Of a stretch of DNA of 41,319 nucleotides, positions 15,791 through 23,590 are shown piece after piece; the stretch's first letter is position 1, and each line of letters starts with the position of its first letter. The stretch comes from CAYGYG01 sp964354155 (GTDB lineage: Bacteria; Hydrothermota; Tepidihabitantia; SM23-42; CAYGYG01): NCBI GenBank assembly GCA_964354155.1, contig CAYGYG010000024.1, positions 1-41,319 of the forward strand. The letters are read 5' to 3'. The translations under genes and the position numbers were made by a program. The notes below the pieces were generated by a model. That model was not told where the DNA came from and ran no database searches. It saw only the letters and a program-made list of their open reading frames with translations.

Positions 15791-16567
15791 ATGAAAGGAC
15801 ATACTCCACTTGTCTCACTTATGATTCTGGCCGCGATGGTTTCGTGTTCACAGATACCGAAGCCGGAGCCGCCCCCGGGCGGCACGCTTACCGCGCGCAT
15901 CGTTCTGGCCGAGGTCTACACCCAGACGGGCTGACCTTCTTGTGAGCACGCGGGACGTGCTCTTGACAGCCTCTGCAATGAAGCAAGATACAACGGCAAG
16001 CTCGCCCGGGTGTCCCTCTACGCCGGCGGCGCACCAAACGACACGATCTGTCCGCCGGAAGCGGTGACGCGCAAGAACTGGTACGCGGTTGCCACATCCC
16101 CGTGCACCGGAGTTTTTGACGGAATCGTCAAGGTTCAGGAACCAATCGACCCGAAAACCAAGTATGACCAGGTAATCACCGATCGACTGCCAGACTCAAC
16201 CCGTCTTGTGCTGACGATCGAGAGCGCGGATACCCTGGCCGGGAGCGTCAATATCCGAATTCGCGCAATCACGACCGATTCGATCATCGGCGGCAACCCC
16301 CGGCTTTTTGCCATGATCATCCAGGACAGCATGAAGTACGGGATGACCGGTGATTCGCTCTTCTCCTATGTCTGTAGAAGAATCATCCCGCCTGATACGA
16401 CTGTAATTGGGATACCGTTCGCTCACACCGTGCCCAACGACACGTTCGACACAACCCTTACCGTAACGAATCTATGGCACGCGTCCAATTTGGGCGTTCT
16501 GACATTTGTTCAGGACATCTCAAGCAAAAAAGTCATCCAAGCCGTCATGAAGAGGCGTCTCTACTAA
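15791..16567 (+). CDS. Candidate selenocysteine-containing Omp28-like thioredoxin-fold lipoprotein
   Basis: The reading frame runs from the ATG at 15791 (GAGGTG six bases upstream... CACC spacer) to the TAA at 16567 with a single in-frame TGA at 15932-15934. Read as selenocysteine the product is 258 residues. Residues 1-19 are a lipoprotein signal (LAAMVSC, Cys19). The core AEVYTQTG-U-PSC-EHA places Sec48 and Cys51 as a UxxC redox pair where Omp28-related proteins have CxxC in an E-x-Y-T-x-x-x-C context. The C-terminal NLGVLTFVQD...KVIQA also matches that family. A hairpin with SECIS-like geometry follows the TGA. Downstream are a TlpA thioredoxin (17-bp gap) and a barrel. Alternatives are a nonsense mutation or a sequencing error (TGC/TGT to TGA). 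TGA is a normal stop elsewhere in the window, so a changed genetic code is unlikely. Confidence 0.75.
15932..15968 (+). promoter_or_regulatory. Recoded TGA and SECIS-like hairpin
   Basis: Nine bases after the TGA (15932-15934) comes a perfect 7-bp stem, GAGCACG (15944-15950) with CGTGCTC (15956-15962), closing the loop CGGGA. The loop has G at its second position, 18 nt after the TGA, compatible with known bacterial SECIS elements (apical-loop G and limited distance from UGA). TGT (15941-15943) can pair with ACA (15966-15968) to extend the stem past a bulge. SelA, SelB and tRNA-Sec are not in this window. Confidence 0.65.
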
Positions 16568-16584
16568 TAATATAAGGAGAGGAC

Positions 16585-17091
16585 ATGAACAAGACAGCAA
16601 CCTTCGTCTGCGTGATGCTCGCCTCTTGTCTGTTGGCGCACGGTGCCGACCTCAAGATGGCGCCGAAGTTCACCCTGATGAGCGCCGACAATCAGCTGGT
16701 TTCCCTCGACTCAGTTCTGGCCAAAGGCCCGGTCTACATGAGTTTTTGGGCGCTCTGGTGCAAGATGTGCATCAAGGAACTGGACGCCATCCGGCCTTAC
16801 TATGACAAGACCTACAAGGCAAAAGGGCTCCAGGTTCTGGCGATGAGCGTCGATGGGCCGAAATCGGTCGCGCGCGTAAAGCCTTTTGCCAAGAGTCATA
16901 AGTGGGACTACACAGTGCTTCTCGACACCGAGCAGAAAGTCAAGGAACTCTTTCAAGTACGGGCCATGCCCAGCGCCTTCATCATCAGTCAACGCGGCGA
17001 GATCGTCTACGTCCACACCGGCTTCAAACTTGGTGATGAGAAGCAGATCGCCAAGGAACTGGACAAGCTCTTTGAAGGCGCGGCCCAATGA
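16585..17091 (+). CDS. TlpA-like periplasmic thioredoxin
   Basis: A 168-residue thioredoxin-fold protein of the TlpA/ResA type. The N-terminus is exported: it reads either as a signal peptide cleaved after LLAHG or, because LASC at 12-15 fits a lipobox, as a lipoprotein. The active site is WCKMC at 58-62, with a preceding FWALW strand; the cis-proline is Pro129 in RAMPSAF. It should reduce or exchange disulfides outside the cytoplasm, plausibly using the neighbouring Sec lipoprotein as partner (inference). AAGGAG precedes the ATG. It starts 17 bp after the Omp28-like gene and overlaps the next gene by four bases (ATGA), so the three genes form one transcription unit. Confidence 0.9.
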   Translation: MNKTATFVCVMLASCLLAHGADLKMAPKFTLMSADNQLVSLDSVLAKGPVYMSFWALWCKMCIKELDAIRPYYDKTYKAKGLQVLAMSVDGPKSVARVKPFAKSHKWDYTVLLDTEQKVKELFQVRAMPSAFIISQRGEIVYVHTGFKLGDEKQIAKELDKLFEGAAQ

Positions 17092-18512
17092 AAGCCCTGA
17101 TCCCATTCCTATTTGTCGCGGCGGTTGCCTGGGCGACCGACCTCTCCATTGCCGGCTCGAACCGCGCCGAGTACTGGCTTTTCCAAGATTCACTGGACGA
17201 GCACTTCGAAGATAAGCTCAATCTCGTCGCCAACTATGGATCCATAACCGGCAAGGCCACCTTGTTCTTGTGGGACCCCTCACGGCCCAAGAATCTCTAC
17301 CACTACCTGAACTACTCAATCGGCTACGAACACCCTGCCCTGAGCCTCACCTATGGGCATTTCTACCGGGTTTTCGGCCGCGGCCTTGCCCTTAACAGCT
17401 TCGTCAACGAAGATTTTCGGCACGAAATGGTGATCCGGGGCCTGCTGGCCCAGACCAGGCTTTTCCAGACCGAACTGACCGCCCTCTCGGGAAGACCGCG
17501 CGAGCTCTTCTTTGAAGAAAACGCCTACGTCATCAAGAATGACACGACCGACCAGCTGCGCGGCGCCGACCTTACGACCCAGCTGATACCCCACTTTCAT
17601 CCCGGTGTTCGCTACGTCCGGATCAACCGCCAGCAAGACACAACCCTTTGGAAAAAGGCTTTCGATGAGCTCTACGGCGGTGGCGGCAAAATCTTCTACG
17701 GCCCGTTCGATCTTTACGGCGAATACATTCTCCGACGGGGCTATGAACCAGCAACCGAAAGACTTCTCGAGGGCGCGGGCCTTTATGCCTCGGGCAATGT
17801 CTCGACATCGTTCGTCGGGGTGACCGGTGAATGGCTCGACTACGACACGCTCGGCACCGGCGGTTTCGGCTACCGTTACAATGAACCCCCGACCCCCAAT
17901 CGTGCCGGGGTCTCGGTCAATCGCGGCCTCGACGAAACCGGCTACGGCGTTACCGTTGTGCTCTCGCCCCTCGAGAAGATGAGTCTTGAAGGAGCCCGTA
18001 CCGACGTCCATGATACTCCTAACCGGCACGGGGTCGATGAATGGCTCGGTAAGGCGAAGATCGACCCCAGCGAGAAGCTCTCAACCGAATGGGGGTTTGA
18101 TCAGTCGACGCAGCGCAAGATCGACATCAAGGTTGAAGAAAAGATCGAGAACAAGCCGCACTTTGACATCACCTATTCCCCTGACCTGGTGCACTCGATC
18201 GAATTCGGAGCCGAACATAACTGGATTTCGGCCGACGACAAGGACTACACAGAATGGGCAGCTTATGTCGGCGTCGGGCGCTCGGGACTTATCTCCCTTG
18301 TTTTCCGTTACGAGCGCCGCAACAAAATCATCAGCTACCTCGGCGACGAACAAGTGTGGAAGACGCTCGAACTTAGCTGGGACGTTACCGAGACCCACAA
18401 TCTGCGCGTCAAAGCCGGCAACGAAAAGGGCGGACTCAACTGCTCGGGTGGCGTCTGTCGCTGGGAAAGACCGTTTGACGGCATCAAAGCGGTTTTGACG
18501 AGCCAGTTCTAA
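17088..18512 (+). CDS. Outer-membrane beta-barrel protein, DUF6029-like
   Basis: A 474-residue protein with a clear signal peptide (cleavage after VAWA, residue 16). It has alternating hydrophobic and polar strands throughout and a final residue Phe, the usual end of a BAM-inserted barrel. The segment YGHFYRVFGRGLALNSF at about 90 resembles the GxFYExFGRGLxLR signature of DUF6029 proteins, which accompany TlpA-like and Omp28-like genes in Bacteroidota. GGLNCSGGVCRW near the C-terminus carries two cysteines in a surface loop, possible partners for the thiol proteins upstream. Translation is coupled to the TlpA gene through the ATGA overlap. The substrate or ligand is unknown. The 142-bp gap after it contains no terminator that I can see. 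Confidence 0.75.
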   Translation: MKALIPFLFVAAVAWATDLSIAGSNRAEYWLFQDSLDEHFEDKLNLVANYGSITGKATLFLWDPSRPKNLYHYLNYSIGYEHPALSLTYGHFYRVFGRGLALNSFVNEDFRHEMVIRGLLAQTRLFQTELTALSGRPRELFFEENAYVIKNDTTDQLRGADLTTQLIPHFHPGVRYVRINRQQDTTLWKKAFDELYGGGGKIFYGPFDLYGEYILRRGYEPATERLLEGAGLYASGNVSTSFVGVTGEWLDYDTLGTGGFGYRYNEPPTPNRAGVSVNRGLDETGYGVTVVLSPLEKMSLEGARTDVHDTPNRHGVDEWLGKAKIDPSEKLSTEWGFDQSTQRKIDIKVEEKIENKPHFDITYSPDLVHSIEFGAEHNWISADDKDYTEWAAYVGVGRSGLISLVFRYERRNKIISYLGDEQVWKTLELSWDVTETHNLRVKAGNEKGGLNCSGGVCRWERPFDGIKAVLTSQF

Positions 18513-18654
18513 ACCGTGAGAAGCTCTAAATCCGAAATTCTAATTACTGAACAAACTGTTGATTCCTACATCCACCACAGCGTTTGGAGAATAGTGGTTT
18601 GGTATTTCGATATCGTTTAGGATTTAGTGATTAGAGTTTGGTGCTTGGCCCGCA
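18513..18654. repeat. AT-rich intergenic repeat-like element
   Basis: The gap between the barrel gene and the CXXC micro-gene contains CTCTAAATCCGAAATTCTAA (18525-18544) and, inverted, a related TTAGGATTTAGTGATTAGAG (18618-18637), with TTTGGTATTTCGATATC between them. Such word-like stretches are common between genes in uncultured lineages. No confident promoter is visible for the gene at 18655. Confidence 0.4.
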
Positions 18655-18792
18655 ATGATTAAGAAAATCATTATCTTCCTCGCGTTTATACTGGTGATTG
18701 CCCTCGGGATCTATGGCATCCGGGGCGGTGACTTCACCGAGGTCCAGGTCCACGGCTCGGTGATGTGCCTGTCATGCATGGGTATCGAATGA
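18655..18792 (+). CDS. Tiny membrane-anchored CXXC protein, CD1871A-like
   Basis: A 45-residue protein: one transmembrane helix (residues 4-22, IIIFLAFILVIALGIYGI), a short extracytoplasmic stretch and a C-terminal CLSC motif (residues 38-41) followed by MGIE and the stop. This layout matches the CD1871A-family CXXC proteins, about 40-50 residues with a CLECIGIG-type end, known beside 4Fe-4S membrane proteins. It probably acts as a small thiol or metal-handling partner of the NapH-like protein 55 bp downstream. The ribosome site is poor. The TGA stop is not read through: what follows encodes nothing recognisable. Confidence 0.7.
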   Translation: MIKKIIIFLAFILVIALGIYGIRGGDFTEVQVHGSVMCLSCMGIE

Positions 18793-18847
18793 TATCGAGA
18801 TGCCGGGATATCAATTGATAATGGCCTGCCGGGAAACCGAGTAACCA

Positions 18848-19639
18848 GTGCGCCGCATCATCCAGATCATTACCTCGCTCGGCTATAACAGCCACGTCAT
18901 GTGGCTCTTTGGCGGCTCGGTGATATACCAGGGCGCACTCAAAGGTATCTGCGTGCCGACCCTCAACTGCTACGGCTGCCCGGCGGCTTGGTTCGGGTGC
19001 CCGATTGGCAACTTCCAGCACTTCGTTACGCTGCGGATCATTCCCTACTACGTGCTCGGCTGGTTTCTGACCGTCGGCTTGGCCGTGGGGCGGATGGCCT
19101 GCGGCTGGGCGTGCCCGTTCGGCCTGGTCCAGGATTTGCTGTACAAGCTGAAGACCGTGAAGATCAAGATGCCTTGCTGGCTCGGCTACACCAAGTACCT
19201 CATTCTGTTCGGCGTTGCCGTCGCCATCGTCTTCATCACCGCCGAGCCGTGGTTCTGCAAAATATGCCCGGACGGCTCTCTTATCGCCGGCATACCCCTC
19301 ATTCTCGCCAATCCCGGCGGCGACCTGAGGGCGCTTGTCGGTTGGCATTTCTACATGAAAATCGCCATCTTCATCGGCGTAATCATTGCCTGTGTGGCGA
19401 TCAAACGTCTTTTCTGCCGGGTCCTGTGCCCGATCGGCGCCATCTACTCGTTCTTCAATAAGGCGAGCATTCTGCGCATATCGGTCGAGGAGAAGTCGTG
19501 CGTCGACTGCGAGACATGCCGCTCGATCTGCCCGATGGGCGTGAACATCAAGAATAACCCAAACAGCATCGACTGCATTCGCTGTCTCGACTGCGTCGCG
19601 AAGTGTCCCGGAAGGGCGGTGAAGGTTGGGATCCGTTAG
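18848..19639 (+). CDS. NapH/MauN-like membrane polyferredoxin
   Basis: A 263-residue polytopic protein with about four to five transmembrane helices (about 15-30, 64-84, 115-132, 168-185). Cysteine motifs typical of the NapH/CcoG-like family are CYGCPAAWFGCPIG (41-54), CGWACPFG (85-92), CKICPDG (137-143) and CRVLCPIGA (190-198). Two cytoplasmic 4Fe-4S motifs follow: CVDCETCRSICP (218-229) and CIRCLDCVAKCP (243-254). It should pass electrons across or along the membrane, here between the soluble FAD domain encoded next and extracytoplasmic thiol or flavin proteins. The start is GTG at 18848: an in-frame TAA lies immediately upstream, so no longer form is possible. It overlaps the next gene by 14 bp. 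Confidence 0.9.
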   Translation: MRRIIQIITSLGYNSHVMWLFGGSVIYQGALKGICVPTLNCYGCPAAWFGCPIGNFQHFVTLRIIPYYVLGWFLTVGLAVGRMACGWACPFGLVQDLLYKLKTVKIKMPCWLGYTKYLILFGVAVAIVFITAEPWFCKICPDGSLIAGIPLILANPGGDLRALVGWHFYMKIAIFIGVIIACVAIKRLFCRVLCPIGAIYSFFNKASILRISVEEKSCVDCETCRSICPMGVNIKNNPNSIDCIRCLDCVAKCPGRAVKVGIR

Positions 19640-21188
19640 GTCAGCGATTATCTCCGCGGTCATCGTCGGCGGGGGCCAGATCTACTCCGGGCGAATCTGG
19701 ACCGGGGTTTGGCTCGCGATCATCTTCTACGGCACGATTGCGCTGATGGCTGTTATCTGGACCGGCATCAACCAGGCAGTCTGGATGCTCATCGCGGCCT
19801 GGCTCATTGTCTGGCTCTACAATATCATCGACGCCTACAAGGGGGCAACCTATGATAAGCCGCCATGCGAGCGCGAATGCCCGGCCGGAATGCCATCCTG
19901 GATTTATCTGAACTTCCTTGCCGGCAAGACCGAGCAGGCTTTCCCCTTCTGGCCTTTTTTCCGTACACTCGCCCTGATCTGCCCGGCACCGTGCGAGGAC
20001 AAGTGTACAAGAAGAGCCATTGACCAACCGATAGCGATTCGCTACTTGAAGTCCTTCATCAAGACCGTAAAGCAACCCGAGTCAACCCGCGAGCCGAAGT
20101 TCAAGGTCGCGGTGGTTGGGGCCGGCCCTTGCGGGCTTGCTTTTGCCTACGCGCTCTCGCTACGCGGCCACCTTGTCACGATATTTGAGAAAGAGACAAG
20201 TCCCGGCGGCATCCTCAAACACTACATCCCGAAGTTCCGCCTGCCGTCCTCGGTCCTGGACCAGGATATCAACGACCTTCTCGTGGGCAACGTCGAGCTT
20301 CGGTGCGGCACCGAGGTCGGCAAAGACATTCAGCTCGCCGACTTGTTCAAGAACTTTTATCGTGTGTTTCTTGCCACCGGCGCCTGGCAGGAACAGAAAC
20401 TCGGCATCCCGGGCGAGGATGAGTGTCTGAGCGGGCTCGCGCTTCTCCGGGAAACCAAAAGAGGCAAGTCATTCAAGATCGGGACGGTAGGAGTGATTGG
20501 CGGTGGTAATACTGCTTTTGATGTTGCCCGGACCATGCGCCGCTTCGCCAACGACGTTACGATTTTCTACCGGCGACGGATCGAGGACATGCCGGCGGAA
20601 CGCGAGAGCATCGCCGAAGCCACGGCCGAGGGCATAAAGATCGAACCGCTGGTCCTGCCGGTCGGGGTGGCCGCCCGCAAGGTCACGTTCGTGCGTACCG
20701 AGCTGGTTGATGGCAAGCCGATACCGGTAAAGAAGAGCGAGTTTCAAGTGGAACTGGACAAAGTCGTCGTTGCGGTCGGACAGACTCCGGACCCCGGATT
20801 CGTCAGTGGATTGGTAACGGTCGGAACCGGCGGCCGGATCGCGGTCCGGAACTCAAGGACCACTGATCCCAGGATCTTTGCCGGCGGTGATGTCGTGCTC
20901 GGTGCTTCAACCCTGGCCCATGCCGTTGGTCAAGGGCTGGAAGCGGCCGAAATGGTTGACTTCGACCTGCGCCGGATCCCGAGATTCTGGGGGCGCTTCA
21001 CCAGGAAGTCCTACTTCCCGAAAGTCAAAATGCTGCCCTTCACTTCCGCGACAAAGCTCGCGATTCCGACACGGCCGGTCGGCGACCGCGTCAAGGACTT
21101 CGTCCCGGTGGAAACGTCAACCTCCCCGGAAGGCGTGTGCGCTGAAGCCGGACGCTGTCTCACCTGCCCTCTCAAATACCGCCTCTAG
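19626..21188 (+). CDS. Membrane-anchored GltD-like FAD/NAD(P) oxidoreductase
   Basis: A 520-residue fusion. Residues 1-72 form a membrane domain with two helices (about 27-46 and 51-68) and the sequence GGGQIYSGRIWTG...WLYNIIDAYK, similar to TM2-like small membrane proteins. Residues 78-145 are the 4Fe-4S-binding adrenodoxin-reductase N-domain of the GltD family (CERECP at 81-86, CPAPCEDKC at 119-127). Residues 160-445 carry the FAD site (VVGAGPCG, 163-170), the NAD(P) site (GVIGGGNTAFDVAR, 289-302) and the C-terminal FAD motif FAGGDV. The last residues, CAEAGRCLTC (505-514), add three more cysteines. It probably feeds NAD(P)H electrons into the NapH-like protein. No other start is convincing, so I take TTG at 19626, inside the upstream gene, with GAAGG nearby. 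Confidence 0.85.
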   Translation: MGSVRSAIISAVIVGGGQIYSGRIWTGVWLAIIFYGTIALMAVIWTGINQAVWMLIAAWLIVWLYNIIDAYKGATYDKPPCERECPAGMPSWIYLNFLAGKTEQAFPFWPFFRTLALICPAPCEDKCTRRAIDQPIAIRYLKSFIKTVKQPESTREPKFKVAVVGAGPCGLAFAYALSLRGHLVTIFEKETSPGGILKHYIPKFRLPSSVLDQDINDLLVGNVELRCGTEVGKDIQLADLFKNFYRVFLATGAWQEQKLGIPGEDECLSGLALLRETKRGKSFKIGTVGVIGGGNTAFDVARTMRRFANDVTIFYRRRIEDMPAERESIAEATAEGIKIEPLVLPVGVAARKVTFVRTELVDGKPIPVKKSEFQVELDKVVVAVGQTPDPGFVSGLVTVGTGGRIAVRNSRTTDPRIFAGGDVVLGASTLAHAVGQGLEAAEMVDFDLRRIPRFWGRFTRKSYFPKVKMLPFTSATKLAIPTRPVGDRVKDFVPVETSTSPEGVCAEAGRCLTCPLKYRL

Positions 21189-21249
21189 TGCTGCACCGAC
21201 TTTTTTCACCTAGAATTGCCTTACCGCTTTGTGGTGCGGCACTTCCGCT

Positions 21250-21267
21250 AGGGGGGTAAGCCCCCCT
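21250..21267. terminator. GC-rich hairpin in the convergent gap
   Basis: AGGGGGG (21250-21256), loop TAAG, CCCCCCT (21261-21267). It lies 62 bp after the GltD-like stop, in the gap between convergent genes. No T-run follows, so it may be a weak bidirectional terminator or part of a repeat. Confidence 0.45.
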
Positions 21268-21427
21268 TCGGCGCTCGTCCTAAGCACCGGACGCGCTGAG
21301 CACCCCCCGGACATGGAGGAGCGCTCTCCCCCATACCCCCTCAGTGCCCCTCGGAGCAGGTGGATATTATTGGCACCTATTAGTTCTAGGGACACTAATA
21401 CAAACGAATCAAGTAACATGACAATCT

Positions 21428-21524
21428 CATTGCGAGCCCGCCACGCTGCTTGGCGGGCGTGGCAATCTCTGTGCTTTGAGCACTCGCCGAGATTGCTTCG
21501 TCGCTTTGCTCTTCGCAATGACAG
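21428..21524. repeat. REP-like palindromic repeat (CATTGCGA...TCGCAATG type)
   Basis: Starts CATTGCGAGCCCGCC and ends CTCTTCGCAATGACAG, with GCAATCTC and its complement GAGATTGC facing each other in the middle. The internal GCCACGC/GCGTGGC pair makes a second stem. This type is widely interspersed in bacteria and gives rise to spurious HCEEQSDEAIS-like peptides. No gene is supported in the rest of the 482-bp gap 21189-21670. Confidence 0.75.
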
Positions 21525-21670
21525 TTTAGCAGGTACGTTCGTATTAGTCGCGCGGCAGTATCCCAGGACGATTTCCGATCAGCACACCTTCCTCGTGCCG
21601 TGTCACATGAATCATTGAGCACGATGCCGGCACCAAAGAATCGATCAGCACGGCATCGACGTCGCAACTA

Positions 21671-22090
21671 TCATCGCCGACCCTTGGCACTCACCGTCAA
21701 CAGATCGACCAGCCGCACCGATTTGAGGTGCCCTTCAATTTTCGTATTCAGGCCGCTCCACAAATCCCGGCTGGCACACTGCTCGGAGCGGGGACACACG
21801 CGCGGGTTTGTGACACAACGGACAAGACACAGCGAACCGCCCAGCGCCTCGAAGACATCCAACATGGAGATCTGGGCCGGTGACCGGGTCAATCGGTATC
21901 CCCCGGCGGTCCCCCGGATCCCGACAACCAGACCGCTTTTTTTCAGTCCGATGATGATCTGCTCAAGATACTTCTTGGATAAGCCCTCCTGACGCGCAAT
22001 ATCTTTCATGAGAACCGGACCGGCTTCGTAACGGCGGGCAAGCACGATCAACAGTCGTGCACCGTAGCGAACCTTGGTCGGTATCTTCAT
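21671..22090 (-). CDS. Rrf2-family regulator with a cysteine cluster
   Basis: A 139-residue winged-helix protein of the Rrf2 family (IscR, NsrR, RsrR). Residues 1-70 form the DNA-binding domain (KVRYGARLLIVLARR, LSKKYLEQIIIGLKKSG, IRGTAGGYRLTR). The sensor loop holds four cysteines, Cys88, Cys92, Cys99 and Cys105 (C-x3-C-x6-C-x5-C), enough for an Fe-S cluster, so it probably senses redox state, oxygen, NO or iron. It lies 37 bp downstream of the HypE-like gene on the same strand. The palindrome at 29227-29249, over the start of the ABC/barrel operon, is a possible target (inference only). Confidence 0.85.
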   Translation of the reverse strand: MKIPTKVRYGARLLIVLARRYEAGPVLMKDIARQEGLSKKYLEQIIIGLKKSGLVVGIRGTAGGYRLTRSPAQISMLDVFEALGGSLCLVRCVTNPRVCPRSEQCASRDLWSGLNTKIEGHLKSVRLVDLLTVSAKGRR

Positions 22091-22127
22091 GCGGTCACCG
22101 GGGGCGCAGTTCGGAGTTCACTACGCG

Positions 22128-23192
22128 CTACGCCTCCAGCTCCTTGTAGTTCTGCAGAGCATCATAGAATGCTTTCCAGAAAGGATCGACCCCGGGGTGT
22201 TCCAGCTTTTTATCCAAGCCGCGCTCAACGACGATCATCCCTTCTTCGGGCCTTATCAACTCACCGACGATGGAAGCTCTAATACCCCTGCCTTCGAGTA
22301 CCGCGGCCGCCCGCTCCGCTTTCTCCGGCCGACATGTTATGATCAAACTTCCTTCGCTGATTGACTTGTAGGGATCGATCTTAAAAAGCTCGCAGATCTG
22401 GGGTACGCAATCTTCGATTACTATCTTCTCCTTGTCAATCCGTACGCCGACACCGGCCGCCTGGGCAATCTCATAGACACCGCCCCAGATCCCGCACTCG
22501 GTGGCATCGTGCATCGCGGTAATGCCATTGTCTCGGACACCGACTTGCACCACCTGCAATGCATCTTCGACGACCGACATCTTGTAGAACAGCCCCTGCG
22601 CTTTTTTGGCAAAGCCGCCGCCAAGTTTCCTGCTCAGGTATTTCGGGAACATCGTGGCGAAGATGCCGCATGCCTCGATCGCCGGGCCCTTGGTTATGAT
22701 TATCCGGTCGCCGACCCGGGCGAACCGCGGCGAGACATACTTGTCCAGGTCACCGACCGCGAGCACAGTTGCGCCGCCGACCATCGGGTAGTTGCAGTTA
22801 TCATAGCGTGCCGTGTGGCCGCAAACGATCGCCATTCCCATCTTCCGGCATTCTTCGTCAATCGTCTTCCAGACCGTAGTCAGCGCCTCGGCGGTCATTG
22901 ACAAAGGCAAATTCAGATCAATCGTCAAGTAGGTCGGCGGCAGTCCCGAGGTAACGACATCCGAGGCCAGAATATGCGTCGCAAACCAGGCGGCTCTTTC
23001 CCAGCCGTACTCGGGCACGATGAAGACCGGATCGCTGGTCATGGCCACCGCCTTGTTCCCGATCTCAACAACCCCAACATCAACGCCATGCTGAGGACCT
23101 ACCAGGATGTGCTTGTTTACAGCACCGAGTCGTGGAAAAATCAACTCATTGAATACTTCGGCCGAAATCTTGCCGATCTCGGGCAGTTTCAT
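22128..23192 (-). CDS. AIR synthase-fold, HypE-like ATP-binding protein
   Basis: A 354-residue protein of the PurM/HypE/SelD superfamily. Its N-terminal ATP-binding half has GVDVGVVEIG (36-45), MTSDPVFIVP (51-60) and HILASDVVTSGLPPTYLTID, equivalent to the HypE DPF and NDLAMSGA motifs. The C-terminal half has HDATECGIWGGVYEIA and SEGSLIIT. It lacks the C-terminal PRIC cysteine of genuine HypE, so it is not a carbamoyl dehydratase of the usual kind, and it lacks an N-terminal Cys/Sec like SelD. The substrate is unknown; relatives are annotated as AIR synthase-related proteins. AAGGAGGT precedes the start. It leads a two-gene unit with the Rrf2 gene. Confidence 0.75.
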   Translation of the reverse strand: MKLPEIGKISAEVFNELIFPRLGAVNKHILVGPQHGVDVGVVEIGNKAVAMTSDPVFIVPEYGWERAAWFATHILASDVVTSGLPPTYLTIDLNLPLSMTAEALTTVWKTIDEECRKMGMAIVCGHTARYDNCNYPMVGGATVLAVGDLDKYVSPRFARVGDRIIITKGPAIEACGIFATMFPKYLSRKLGGGFAKKAQGLFYKMSVVEDALQVVQVGVRDNGITAMHDATECGIWGGVYEIAQAAGVGVRIDKEKIVIEDCVPQICELFKIDPYKSISEGSLIITCRPEKAERAAAVLEGRGIRASIVGELIRPEEGMIVVERGLDKKLEHPGVDPFWKAFYDALQNYKELEA

Positions 23193-23590
23193 TATTGGAC
23201 CTCCTTAGATGCGGAACCGAACCCGACATGCCGTCAGCGTTGCCCGCCGGTCAACCGTCGAAGCCCTCAGCCGGCACCGCAGGCACATCACGCCCCCTGA
23301 AGCGTGTGCCTACATAGAGACTGACTAAGAACACGACTTTTGTAAAGTAGAAGAAGAATGAATTCTAGGTGAAGTGAGGCTCATCTGACCCACGGGCAGA
23401 ACCCAAGCCACCCTGAAGCCACCCTGCGACCAAAGGGCGTCCGCCTTAGGCGGATTGGGGTGGCGCCCAGGATTTTGATTTAGCGAGACTAATCGCAAAT
23501 GTACCAGGCCTCATGTTTGAGCTTTCCTTGGGCGAATATGAGCCCACAAACCTAAATTGTATTCGCATTATATAAAATGCAATAGCCGTG
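23193..23590. other. Intergenic region with short repeats, no gene
   Basis: The 398-bp gap between the HypE-like gene and the OB-fold lipoprotein gene holds a tandem pair AAGCCACCCTG (23404-23425) and the palindrome TCCGCCTTAGGCGGA (23440-23454), which is shared with 10391-10404. The last 130 bp are AT-rich. I found no convincing promoter for the HypE-like gene and no open frame with a ribosome site. Confidence 0.5.
23440..23454. repeat. 15-bp palindrome TCCGCC-TTA-GGCGGA
   Basis: A near-perfect copy, with the centre inverted, occurs at 10391-10404. Both copies are intergenic and near other short repeats, which suggests an interspersed repeat family. Confidence 0.5.

Noticed and set aside
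15791..15934. Short 47-residue gene ending at the TGA
   Set aside because: The family signal continues in the same frame after the TGA to a natural TAA, and a 47-residue lipoprotein cut in the redox motif makes no sense.
15932..15934. Genome-wide reassignment of TGA (code 4 or 25)
   Set aside because: TGA ends the ABC-F, TlpA, Rrf2, gcvPB, GGDEF and other genes, several in ATGA overlaps where the next gene begins.
18790..18792. A second selenocysteine TGA after the CXXC micro-protein
   Set aside because: Readthrough gives an unrelated sequence, and the CLSCMGIE end already matches the family terminus.
21395..21667. 90-codon minus-strand frame containing HCEEQSDEAIS
   Set aside because: This peptide is the known translation artefact of a REP-like repeat (21428-21524); no promoter or ribosome site.
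22128..23192. SelD (selenophosphate synthetase) to support the selenoprotein
   Set aside because: The protein is HypE/AIR synthase-like and lacks the N-terminal Cys/Sec and glycine-rich start of SelD.
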